From contig OZ024791.1 in assembly GCA_964017065.1 (NCBI GenBank), forward strand, positions 7,572,384-7,636,383: a stretch of 64,000 bases of DNA, in the 5' to 3' direction. Positions 33,901 through 45,237 of this stretch are shown piece by piece. The position numbers and the translations under genes were made by a program. Origin of the DNA: Haliclona indistincta. Taxonomy: Eukaryota > Porifera > Demospongiae > Haplosclerida > Chalinidae. Below the pieces are notes generated by a model. The model was not told the origin of the DNA. It made no database searches and worked only from the letters and a program-made list of their open reading frames with translations. Every line of letters starts with the position of its first letter. Positions within the stretch are counted from its first letter, which is position 1.

Positions 33901-34898
33901 GCAGGTGCCCACTTGGCAATGTAAGCAAGCACTTAACAGTCTCACAACCAACACCTCCTTCCATAGCAACAGGCATATTCTTAGTTTTCCCATCTAGAAC
34001 TACCAAGTGTTGGAGTTCCTAGACAGCTGATTCAATATACAGTGTCTTTGAATGGGAATGATAGGCGTGGGGGCAAGCATGGTGCAAACACAGCAATGGT
34101 GTCTGCTCACACAATCAATAACAATGATCGGAAACGGGACAGAAAGTGCGAGAATGTGAGGCGAAACACACATCAATGTGGGCGTGTGGATATGTTTGTA
34201 GTAAAATAGTTGCAAGCATTAACCCTCTGTTGCAGATTAAGCATCAATAACAGGCTGTTTATTAATTAATCTACTAGTTATTATGTATACACAGACCTTG
34301 GCTGAGCGTTGTTCAATGCCGGTGATCGTGAGGAACATGTTCAAGCTGATGAGGGCGTCTAGCTGGCGCTCCACGTCTGCAGCAATCTCTTCATCTCTGA
34401 TGGGATACTGGTGGAGATGCTGGTGTTTGTGCATCAGCTGACGAGAGAAGTACTTCATCAACTTGTTCTAAAGAGAGAGGGAGGTGGTATAATGATGTAT
34501 CCCATAACAGCGTTTTTGGCTGTTTAAATTCTTGACACACAAATTCTCTTTAGCTGTTAAAATGGTTAGAGTGAACATCTTGCTTCTGCTAATTGGACCA
34601 ACTCTACTAATGCATCTCGCGTTAAATGCATTTAATTATGGAGGTGCTAGCTGGTTGTTAGGCATCACGCCATTCTTACCTCTTGCAACAAAATGTTTTC
34701 CTCGAGTGCATGAAAAGCGTGTTCAGATCCCGGCGCTATTTCCCGGTAAGATGAGCGCGTAGACTCCAGATCGCGAGCAGCCATATCGATCAGTCGTTGC
34801 TGCAAACGCATCCTGTCCTTGGTCCCAGGGAGCTCGTCTTTGCCTCTGGACTGGGCCTCGCCACTTTCTCCTTCTCCTCCACCGTTGGTGCTTGACAT
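24976..34898 (-). CDS. KSR: KSR-like pseudokinase scaffold of the Ras/MAPK pathway
   Basis: 17 exons on the minus strand, 1286 aa: 34898-34680, 34467-34297, 33359-33203, 29609-28569, 28508-28418, 27854-27765, 27711-27359, 27291-26715, 26662-26560, 26506-26405, 26340-26167, 26115-26027, 25967-25871, 25809-25670, 25552-25409, 25347-25200, 25140-24976. Order: helical CA1-like region (to about 182), a long Ser/Pro-rich linker in the 1041-nt exon, an atypical C1 zinc finger (about 559-607; CDYC, CKDCKYKCHKSC), a second Ser-rich linker, and a C-terminal kinase-like domain (about 970-1245). There is no 14-residue Ras-binding domain, so KSR rather than RAF. The glycine loop is degenerate, the VAVK lysine is kept (1008), HRD reads HKN (1100-1102) and DFG reads DTG (1123-1125). 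APE and the SDVYSFG helix are intact. An in-frame ATG at 34916 would add six residues. The role is scaffolding RAF-MEK-ERK (family knowledge). Confidence 0.9.
25589..25661. repeat. 36-bp direct duplication in a KSR intron
   Basis: TATCACTAATCTGTCATG... runs for 36 bases and is repeated exactly after one base (25589-25624 and 25626-25661), next to the splice donor at 25669. A recent slippage-type duplication. Confidence 0.75.
29610..33202. other. Large KSR intron, no internal gene seen
   Basis: 3.6-kb intron in the transcribed strand of KSR. I find no long frame, TIR pair or RNA gene with confidence. Its size contrasts with the 45-110 nt introns in the kinase half and may hold regulatory sequence or old transposon debris. 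Confidence 0.45.
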
Positions 34899-35311
34899 GG
34901 CTGTCTTCCTTACCATATGGAGCGAGAATTCAAAACAGCACAGCTTTTGCAACAACTGGACAAAGGCAGATATTCAAAAGGCGGCGTTGTACAGTCCAAC
35001 TGTAGAGCTAGCAGGAGATGGCTCGTTGTTGTAGCTTTGATCCCATAGCAGCAACAGTCAGTTGGTCTCAAGTGATCTAATCTTGCTTGAACTAGAGCAG
35101 CGAGTGAACCTTGTCTATGTACTCAAAAGTACTCAACTTGATCAGCTAATTCTCGCAACTAATTAACTCTTAAGGAAGTCAATGTGGGTGTGCATCCGGT
35201 GTCCACAGGCAGCTCTTAACACGCCCACGCACTTCTTTGTCGTAACGGACGAAACATCACTTTTGCGTGGGCGTTCGTGTCTAGCGCTTTTCATCTCGTG
35301 TAGGAGTCGCC
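34899..35311. promoter_or_regulatory. Divergent KSR/DHX37 promoter with TGCGTGGGCGT dyad
   Basis: 413 bp between the two start codons. An 11-bp perfect inverted repeat, ACGCCCACGCA (35221-35231) and TGCGTGGGCGT (35264-35274), lies 38 bp upstream of the DHX37 ATG. It repeats the GTGGGCG-dyad arrangement seen in the ROGDI/SDR promoter. The core GCGTGGGCG is the EGR-type zinc-finger site in animals (family knowledge); the factor here is unknown. Confidence 0.6.
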
Positions 35312-38300
35312 ATGGCTTCAAAGAGAAAGCGATTCAATTGGAAGGCACGACAACACTCTAGGGGCGAGAATAGAACTTCTAAAAGAGAAAATGGTGTTTT
35401 TGATAAAGAAGGAGATACATCATCATACATTGACGCGGAAACCATGGGTTCCAACAGCTTGGTGCTTCCCTCCAAAAGAAAAGCTTCCCAGGAAAATAAG
35501 AAACTGGAAGACACCGCCTTTAAGCGTAGCAAAATGAACCCCAAAGAGCGGAAGCGGCTGAAGAAGATCGTTGAAGCAAAAGAGAAGAAAGCCAGAGTGA
35601 GCAGTTGTTCTAATTAATGCGCACCGCACACCACGTGGATTCATATTTCCATCATTTAAATTCTGTGTTGTGTCTTGATAATGCATGCAGCATGCAGCTG
35701 TGATAGCAAGCCTGCAGTCACTTGCTCTCCCGCCATCGGAGATGAGCTTGCTTCAGTCATCCACTTCAATAGCACAAAACAGAGTAACAGCAAGGTCAGT
35801 ACGTGCATCCTATAATGATATACAGCTAGTGATATGTGTGTGAGAGAATTGAGTCCAGCCCACAGTACTGTGCTTCATGTGCCAGTCCATCCCATTGAAC
35901 AGAGACTGTCATGGTTGATTGAGAATGATTGACTAATTGATTTGCCAAAATAAACATCCAATTTGAATGCACCAGCTGCTGTAGTTTCCAGCCAGCACTT
36001 AACGACACCAGACTATGTGTCCTACTTGGCTAAATCATTTTGCCTCAAGACATAACAGCTGCTGGAAGTCTATCCAAGCTGGCTGCCAGTGTGTGGCATT
36101 TGTATGGGGGCTCTTGTTGTCCCTATAAGCTGCCAGTGCTAACCATTGTAGTGGTTTAGCTGATAAATTAATTTGCTAAGTCACAACTTCATCAAGTGAG
36201 CATACCTGCTCTAGCAGGTAGCAAAACAAAATGCTCAAAATGCCTTTCACACACTTTTTAGGGAAGCTACCAAGTTCATCAATGAACGACAACACAGTAA
36301 GTTAGGTCAGGCGGACATCATTGGGCAGGCTTGCATTCTCTCTGGTACATCATGGAGGATAAAAAAGGGGAAAAGAAGAAAATACAAAAAACTGAAAGCA
36401 GAGAAATCTCTACTCTCTCCAAAATCATCTCGAGAGGAGGAAGCACAGGATGAGGAGAAACTTGGGAGGTTGGAGGGGGTTACCGAAGAGGAGGAGACAA
36501 TGGTGACAGAGGAAGAGGAAGTGGAAGATGATGGAGATGAGGACAATGAAGTCATTTTTGATCAAGATAAAGAGCATCAATTCGCCATTATCAAGTATTC
36601 AAACACAAATTCACCACTTTTAGAAAAAAATTATGTGACTTTATACACATTGAACCCCCAAATTTCAATATTCCTTGAGAGCGCCAGCAGCATGACAAAG
36701 TGTTTTGATTGGGTTATTTGTTGATGGATAAAATCGTCATTATCGTTTCACTTTCTAGGTATCTTCAATTGGTAAACACATGTTTGTGTGTCTATAGTTT
36801 AGTTGCCTAATATTTTAGCCAGTACACTTCTAATTTGATTTCACATATTAGGATTCTCATGCACATTAACAAGTACTGTTTGTTGTGCTTGTTGACTGAA
36901 TGGCTTTGTGCTTTGTGTGTGATATATGTTTCCTGCTCTTGTAGTTCACAGGAGAAGTCTACAGCGGATCAGAGGATAGAAGATGATAGCATTAGTGATA
37001 GAAACAAAGCTATCTCAGTTACAAGTACTCCAGTAGTCAATGGACCGGCTGACATCCAGGTTTTGTTTCCTTCTCTTTAACCAATGTATCTTTCCTCCTC
37101 ATCTCCAGGAAGTTCATCTTTCGTTGTCTGAAGAGAAGCAGATTATAAGCATTCCGGCAGTCTATGTCCCTGTCAATAGACCAGCTTATATCCAGGTGTT
37201 GTTTTCCCTCTCTTTTATTCAATGTGTATTTCCTCCTCTCCAGGAATCCCGTCTTGCATTGCCTATCCTGTCGGAGGAGCAGCAGATTATGGAGGCTATC
37301 AGTGAGAATAGTGTGGTAGTGATATGCGGTGAGACGGGCAGTGGAAAGACGACTCAAGTGCCACAGTTTCTTTACGAAGCTGGTTACACACAGAAAGAGA
37401 GAGATGGGTGGGTAGAGTGAACAAGGGTGGTTCATGCATGACAGCATAGGCTGGGACACCACAACAAATTACCAAACACTATGATCCCATTCAGTCCCTG
37501 ATTTAGTTCCAAAGAGGCAAGTGGGTTAGTCAACCCATAGCCAAATAGTGCTTCCTGCATGAGTGATGGTTGATCCCTGTTTGTGCATTTGAAATTTGGC
37601 AGCCATCAACTCGATTCCACCATCTGTAATGGCTGCTAACATGTGATGTAATCCGATAGCTACATGTTGGTGTATCCTTCAGTAGGCGCATCCATTCCTC
37701 ATAATTATAATAGTCTGAGACTTGTCTAATATGGTAATGAGTTGTAACTCAATTTTACCATACTTCTTACATTGTAGCCCATTAGAACAGTACTGTGCAT
37801 TCAGTTTTAGTATTTATGCAGTTGTGTCTCTATCATCAAGCTGTGTAAATTGTCAGCTTTACCTGTATACGTTATATCCAATTGTGTTTACATTATAGTG
37901 CTAGGTCAGCTGTTGTGTATGTTCTCATGGATCCTTCCTTTCTTCCTCCAGGCGGCCGTGCATGGTAGCAGTGACCCAGCCTCGTCGTATAGCAGCAATC
38001 ACCATGTCAGGGAGGGTAGCTGAGGAGATGAACCTGTCAAGCAAGTATGACGCCTTCATGCATCACTATCACATCGACCACACCCACACACACAGGGAGG
38101 TGTCTTATCAGATTCGATATGAAGGAACTGTTTCAAACACGACAAAGATCAAGTTCATGACTGACGGAGTTCTGTTAAAAGAAGTTGAAAACGTTTGTCT
38201 TGTCTTCAAATCTAGCAGTTTGTTTGAATTCGAAATTTCTTAGGATCTTCTGCTGTCACGATATTCTGTAGTAATTATTGATGAAGCTCATGAACGAAGT

Positions 38301-41300
38301 GTCTTCACTGACGTACTAATAGGCTTGCTGTCCAGAATAGTACCATTGAGAAAAAAGGTTTGGAGTCTGTAACAGTATATATACTCTAGTCCCTTGTGTT
38401 ATCCATCTTTGTCTCCAGAAAGGCTATCCTCTGAAGTTGGTCATTATGTCAGCTACTCTGAGAGTTGAGGATTTCACTGAAAACAGACTCCTCTTCCCTT
38501 TCGCTCCTCCAGTTGTCAAGGTATGCCACCTTCATTTTTTGTCTATTTCTCCTTCTCTTCACAAACTCACTCTAGGTTGACTCCAGACAATTTCCCGTCA
38601 CTGTACACTTCAATAGAACAACTCCAACCGATTATGTAACAGCTGCTTTTTCGAAAGTCTGCAAGATTCACCGCCAACTGCCAGAGGGACACATATTAGT
38701 ATTCCTGACCGGCAAAGCTGAAATACACACTCTTTGCAAACAGCTAAGAAAGAGATTCCCCTCCAAGTATCAGGCGATGGAACAAGAGGTTCATTCAACT
38801 GATTCAGCTGGTGTGTGCTATAATGTGATGTGCTTGTCACTGCTCTCTTTTTCTTCCTCATGTTTTGTGGTGATTGTGTTTATCAGAAGAGGAAGAGTTG
38901 ATGAAGGGAAGGGCAAAGGGAGTGAAGAGAAAAAGACACACTGCACATACAAAGATCAACTTAGACGAGTATGCATATACACTCATCTCATGTCACTTAT
39001 TTTATAATCTGCACTTGCTCATAGTTATCCGGTTCTTCCTGAAGATGAGGGAGAAGAAGATAGTGATGATTTAGAAGAGGAGGAAGATGAGGATGATGGT
39101 CAGGGTGATCATAAGCTACCTCTCCTGGTTCTACCACTCTACTCGATGCTGTCCACTGAACAGCAAGCAAAGGTAGTCAAACGTTCACTTGCTAATAATC
39201 GAGTGTCTCTTCTTCTCTAGGTGTTCCAGCCTTCTCCTGCTGGGGTGCGGCTGTGCGTGATAGCTACCAATGTCGCCGAGACCTCCATCACGATACCCAA
39301 CATCAAATTTGTAGTCGATTCTGGAAAGGTGACCTCTCAGTGAATCAAATATGGGGGTAACTGAGGCTTCATATATTGCTGACTTTGCAACTTTTGAAAT
39401 TCTTTTCTTACTGTGCCTATAAACACAGAATATAACCACAGCCTGCACATTTTGCTGAGTCACCTAAGAGAGCTATTCCCATATGGCTTAGCATGCTCAG
39501 GCTAATTATTTTTCATGAGACTAGACATATTGTCACACACTCTCTATCTACATGTACATTGTTACATGTACACATATCTTTGAATGGTAACAATGCCGCC
39601 TAGCAACATTATATACTGCCATAGATATTGCCTACTCTTTCAACCTACATGTACTTTGTTTAAAAAATGTACAAGCTATATAATGGTTGGGTGGTTACCA
39701 TTACTACATGGCATCCTTCTTTGGTGTCATTGTTATTGTGCGTTTGAATTTGAAATTGTACTATGCACAGTTCTGTTACTATTTTTAGTAACATTGTTAT
39801 AATTAGTATTTTGTAATGTCATTTTTGTCAGCCAGCAACCAACCAGAAGCGACCAGCTGCCATTGGTTTACTGTTTAGTGTAAGATATAATGAGTCTATT
39901 GACTGTTTAACAAGAGCAGTTGATATCACTGATTGGTTTTCAGTGCTTGTTGACTGCATATGGTCAGTGACCATCTCATGCTCAAATGACCTGTGTGTAC
40001 TTTGTCCTGTATATATGACTTCAGGTGAAGGAAAAACACTATGATAAAATCACAGGAGCATATACATTCAGGTGAGTAAACTGCAACTATAATGAGATAG
40101 TGAAGATTATGTCACATGTTAGTGAAAAATACATGCTTGCTGCCTGCATGCACTTTGTTGTGGGTAAAGAATTCTTGGTTCATTTTCTGTGGGTGGTCTG
40201 TAGACCTAACCATTGGTCAGCCACAGACCACTGGCGTTGATATAGGCTGCACACATTGTTGCTATTGGTTACAGCCAAGGCAGTGTCAAATTATCACCCA
40301 CCAACCACAGGCGGGCAAAGAGAAATCCTATTGTGGTCTGAAAAGTGTCTGTGGTTTGTTATGGTGTGTCATGAGAACTGTCTGATAGTACTAATGTAGA
40401 GTAGTGTAGCATAATTTGCCTCCCTTGTACTATAAGGGAAATAGCTACAAGCTGGTTTAGACACCACTATCCTGTGATCTTACTGGTATTGTGTTTTACC
40501 ATGTACATTTGTATTTGATCCCATGAGAGGGACAAAACAGGAAACAGCTTTTATGGAGTGACCACACATGTGTTAAATCATGTATGATGAACAGCTCTGA
40601 TCTATGCTTTGGTGATTTTTGAATACATGATAATGCTGTGATGATATAGGGTTGGTTGGGTCTCCAAGGCATCAGCCAATCAGAGAGCTGGGCGGGCTGG
40701 GAGAACATCTCCAGGACACTGCTACAGGTACGAGGCAACTGGTTCCTAGCTGTCTTTATTTCTCTTTTCCTATCAAGGTTGTATTCCTCTGCTGTATTTC
40801 AGCACCAGTTTACTATGTTCTCTGCTCCTGAGATCACACAGCGCCCAGTCGATGACCTGGTCCTGCAGATGAAGGCTCTTCATATTGATCGAGTTGTCAA
40901 CTTTCCCTTCCCGACTCCTCCAAGCAAAGAAACACTTGTGGTAAGGCAATGAGTCTTTATAGACTACAGTATACCTATGTGTATAATCTCAGGCTGCTGA
41001 ACGGTTGCTGGTAGCACTGGGAGCCCTCCATGATAGTGAGGGCAGCGCCATTACTCCTCTTGGGCTGACTATGGCACAGTTTCCCATCGCTCCACGCTAT
41101 GCTAAGATGCTGTGCATAGCTAACCAAAATGGTTGCCTACCGTACATGATAGCGATCGCATCTGCTCTCAGTGTCAATGTAAGTCTTCACACACTATGCG
41201 GTTGTCAGTGAATTTAATTTTACTGTTGATGGCTAGGAAATTTTTACGATCAGTGACTCGTTGAAAGAAGACGATGAGGAAATGGATGAGGGTAGCTCAC

Positions 41301-43467
41301 AGAAGCAGCAATCACTGAAACTAGCAGGCATAAAGAGAACATGGGCTGGAATGGTAAAGATGAATGAGATCGTCTGCTCTTGATGTCTTTTTGTCTTTAG
41401 GGAGAGTGTCAGTTGCTTGGAGATTTGATGGTTCTGTTGAGAGCTGTTGGAGCATTTGAGTGTTCTGTGAACAAGGAGGCATTTTGTAGAAGATACTGCT
41501 TGAGATACAAAGCCATGATTGAGATCAGAAAACTAAGAAAACAACTAACAAATATTAGTAAGTAAATTCACAATTTCAAAAAACAGTGCCTTGGTACTTT
41601 TTTGTTGTGTAAACGTAGCAAATTTGTTGTTTTATGGTCACAAAATTTTATTTTTGTACAAATATTTTTAAATATTTTTAGTCAACACTGTGTGTTCTGA
41701 TGTCAGTGTGTGCATTGATCCTAACATGGCTCCGCCCACATCAACTCAGGTATGCCTCCACACACCTTTATTCATGCTACAATGTTTATTGTGTAGGCTA
41801 GATTCTTACGACAAATCGTACTAACTGGACTGGGTGATCACATTGCTAGGTGGAGACATCCACAATTATTGTATTATGATTTTTTAAATTTTTTTTATAG
41901 AAAGATTTCTACTAGCAACATGAATGTAGACGATAAGAGAAAAATGAGATATGCTTATGAGGTATAGAAGAAGTTAATAGTTTGTGTTGATGCTGTGATG
42001 TTTTCTTAGAGCCCGATGTGTGAGAGTGTGGTGCATCTACATCCATCTTCGTCTCTCCTCAATGTTTGCCCGCAGTATGTGGTCTTTCAGGAGCTACTGG
42101 AGACAACTAAGCAGTACATCAGAGGTACCGTGAAGTGAAGACCATCGTGTGGGTGTGGCGCACACTATTATGTCTGCTATAGGTGTTACTGCTGTTGAGG
42201 AAGAGTGGTTTCCATCGGTACTACCTCACCTCTGCTCTTTCTCGCAGCCTCTGGATCTGCCTCCTCCTTCCTATGATGTTGACACAGGCACCTTACGTTG
42301 TCATAGAAAATGCTCATTCAGTAAGCAATGCAGGACAGTATATATTGTGTGTGCCTGTCACCTACCGTATAGCCGGTTATTTTCGACGGTCAAATATTTC
42401 TTTAGTAAAATTTTAGATTGGATCTAATTTTCGATGCTCACTCGCCGTTCGAAAATAAAATCCTGGCTAAAATTTATTGTCCTTCATCTCGTACTCAATG
42501 GCGTCGAAATGTTGGAGAACTGCATAGTCGTTAAACCACGCCAGACACGTTTTATGATTGTTAAATAGAACCACAAAGTCGAACATAAGTTGCTGTACTG
42601 CAGTGTCCGCCTTTTCGCTTATCGTGTGAGTAGTCTCCAGCTCGCGTGCAGCAGTGTGAATGGCAGACATTTCTCTAACAGAGGCGCTTGGCGTTCAGTT
42701 TTACTGCTATCGTGGTACCAAGCCACCGTCAGATTCTGGTAAAATGCATTGGAAGACAAGTGGGCTCTAGCCTCGATCTGTTCGCATGTGTTTGCACGAG
42801 AAATTTTTGGGTGTTCAAAATTTTAGGTGTGGTTCAAATTTTCGTGTATTTAATTTTTTTACCTGCAGTCGGTGATTTAAAATAAAATCCTGTTGAAAAT
42901 AACCAGCTATACGGTATTGTGTTGTGTGTGTGTGTGTGTTTGCTGTAGGCTCCAGCAGCTGGCCTCTTGAAGTACAGGAGGTTGCTTATCCAGACTGTCT
43001 TGAGAAGTACAAACTGTTTGCACAGTTCTTTCTTCAAGGAAAGGTAGAAAGATACTAAAAACAAAGTTGAAAGTATGAAGCAAAATTTACCTTTTTTTCT
43101 TCTTGCATTTTTCCAGGTTGTTCCTTCGCTGTCCAAGTATTGTCCATATCTGCTCAGTGCACCTGTTACAATGATGAAGACATGGGCAAAGTGAGTTGTC
43201 TCACAGAGTATCATGAGTGTGTCTGTGTTGCTATAGGTTGCATAAGAGAACAGAAGTGTTATTGTCAGCTCTTGTAGCTAGAGAGGTCTGTAGTCAACAG
43301 CAGCTGCTCACAGTTTGGAGAAAGGAACCAAAATGTACGTTCTGCCTATTTTTGTATTTACTTATCCTCTTCCTTCTCCAGACTTGCTCAAGGCATATTC
43401 AATGTGGTTGCCTGAATCGAAGCACTCACAAATAGCAAATAACTGGCCGCCTTGTTCACTTTCTTAA
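35312..43467 (+). CDS. DHX37: DHX37-like DEAH-box RNA helicase
   Basis: 29 exons, 1200 aa: 35312-35596, 35691-35794, 36262-36594, 36945-37059, 37109-37195, 37244-37407, 37952-38044, 38096-38192, 38244-38357, 38419-38520, 38576-38810, 38887-38968, 39025-39172, 39221-39328, 40025-40071, 40650-40727, 40778-40940, 40993-41178, 41237-41353, 41401-41557, 41682-41749, 41797-41849, 41901-41961, 42010-42124, 42183-42320, 42949-43043, 43117-43190, 43237-43334, 43382-43467. Lys-rich nucleolar-type N-terminus, acidic linker, then GETGSGKT (337-344), DEAH (439-442), SAT (475-477), an acidic insert typical of DHX37/Dhr1 before the second RecA lobe, [19 protein letters not shown], the HA2/ratchet region and an OB-fold. 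The C-terminus ends in WPPCSLS. DHX37/Dhr1 releases U3 snoRNA from pre-40S particles with UTP14 (family knowledge). Exon 5 looks like a tandem duplicate of adjoining exon parts. Confidence 0.94.
42365..42914. mobile_element. 550-bp CCGTATAGC-type transposon filling DHX37 intron 25
   Basis: Ends are CCGTATAGCCGGTTATTTTC and its near-exact inverse, flanked by TA on both sides (42363-42364, 42915-42916). Apart from 42 bases on the left and 34 on the right, the whole intron is this element. Without it the intron would be about the usual size. A 67-codon minus-strand frame inside is unrecognised. It shares its outermost nine bases with the small MITE at 45773. Confidence 0.75.
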
Positions 43468-43529
43468 ATTTGCGCACTTCTGTAAAATTTTTATTTTGCA
43501 AAACTACTAAACTTTGTAATGCTAAGCTA

Positions 43530-45088
43530 TTAGATAGTGTATGTGGGTGCTACATCAAATTCTGTAGCAGTGAAGTTTTTCCAGTTGCTGGTCGCTATCT
43601 GTCTTGCTGCGGACCTTTGCATGCATCTCTTGTGCCGTCTGGTGTCCATTCTTGCTCTGGTGTGTCGACCCATGGTCTCCTTCCCTACTTTAGCAGAAAC
43701 ACACTTTCTCACGGGCACATAATGACAGCTACCCATCACATTCATTTGATGGACGTCTATAAAAGTAGGATGGTGCAACTCCTGTTGTATGCTTGGTAGA
43801 CTGTCAGGTCGTTTCAACTGCGATACATTCAACTTGCATAGCGGAGTTGTTGGAGGACTAAGTGCAGCAGTGTCTCTCAGAAATGACACCTGGGATAGCC
43901 GAGGCACGCTCAGAGAACGTTGTAGCAATTCTTGCTTGTCACTGAAACGTGTCTGGTTGCCTTCATGCTGATCATCAGCCTCTTCATTTCTGTCGAGATT
44001 TTGAGTATGTAAGCCTTTGACCTTGACTTCGTCTTTAACTGCGTCACTACTTATCGGTGCTGTGTTCTGGTTGTTTAGAGGATGACGCCATTTTGCCGAG
44101 AGCAATCTACCAGGCCCTTGGGTTCCACGCATCTTCATCTTTAAGAGAGGAATAATATCTGAAGTGAGGACGTAATCCTGCTCAATAGTTGATGCATTCG
44201 CTTTAGAGCTCCAACCGCACGTGCAAGTACACATGGACGATTCAAAGGTTTTCTCCTTAGCCTTTTTAGGAGGGGAGGTGCTCGGGAGGCCGTAATGGAT
44301 AATAGGAGGTTGTGGAACCATTGGCGGTAGCCCCTCAGTAGATTGATGCATATTGACTATAACCAGAGGATGTTTCTTGCTGTTTGGTTTTGACTTCTCT
44401 ATGGTGACGGTTGTAATTGGTGCAGAGGTGTAGACCATTGCTGATGTCTTGTACAAGGGGTTCGCCTGTGTCGAGCGATAGACAGTGCCTACTGGCTGCA
44501 ATGGAGGAGAAGATGGAAAGGGCACTGCAGTGAGTTGTGGTGAGGAATAGTGAATAGGCATGCTTCCTCTTACTGTGACCATCGACCTAATGTTCTGCAG
44601 TGTCTGCTTCATTGTGCTGTCCATTTCTCTTGCTGGAGTTGAAATTCCTCGATTTATGTAAAACCTCCTGCAAAATGACTATTATAAACATTCGTGCACT
44701 GCTTGTGAGTATTTTTTTACCTTTCTGTTCCAGCAGATGCGATGCCATTGTTGCGGGAAGCACGATAGGCGAGAATGTATTTGTGCGGATCGAGGTGTGA
44801 AAATCTCTTTTCTCGGCAATCACCACTGGTCTTGCGTTTCTGGGAATTGGCTCTAGGCTGTCGTTTACTGCTCTCAGTGATAGCTGGCTTTCTGAGGAAC
44901 ACGTCTAGAGCTCTGTCGCCAAGAACTATAGGCTGGATGTGATGATCCGAAAGAACAGAGTAAGCTCGCCATGGAGAGGGAGCGAGCGATTCGAGTGTGT
45001 AGGGTGACATCTCTGTCAGCGAGGTACCAAGATCGTCCACTGTTAAGCAGCAGCACGGCATCTTTTCTTCGACTTGCAGCATCTCCAT
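43530..45088 (-). CDS. Unrecognised 501-aa protein
   Basis: Two exons on the minus strand, 45088-44721 and 44667-43530, joined by a 53-nt intron in phase 2 with no stop. The protein is basic with a Ser/Pro/Thr-rich, probably disordered C-terminal half. Distinct segments are SPYTLESLAPSPWRAYSVL and HLDPHKYILAYRASR near the N-terminus. I see no membrane helix, signal peptide, catalytic motif or known domain. It is divergent from INO80B with starts 149 bp apart, and convergent with DHX37 with stops 62 bp apart. Another ATG ten bases upstream is in a different frame and could act as an overlapping upstream frame. Real coding is supported by length, splicing and the gene-sized gap; function is unknown. 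Confidence 0.7.
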
Positions 45089-45237
45089 GCATCCTCACGA
45101 TCTGTGAGAGACTGAGAGCTTCTTCAATTTACACGTCCATAATGAGCTCCACCAAGTTTTGAGCCCGCCAACACGTGGGTAAAATCTCGCACTCTTCTTG
45201 TGCACCTCCGTATTCTTTATACGTAAACTAAGACAAA
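45089..45237. promoter_or_regulatory. 149-bp divergent promoter
   Basis: Lies between the start codons of the 501-aa gene (-) and INO80B (+). Contains a CACGTG E-box (about 45172-45177). No GTGGGCG dyad like those in the two other divergent promoters was found. Confidence 0.45.
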
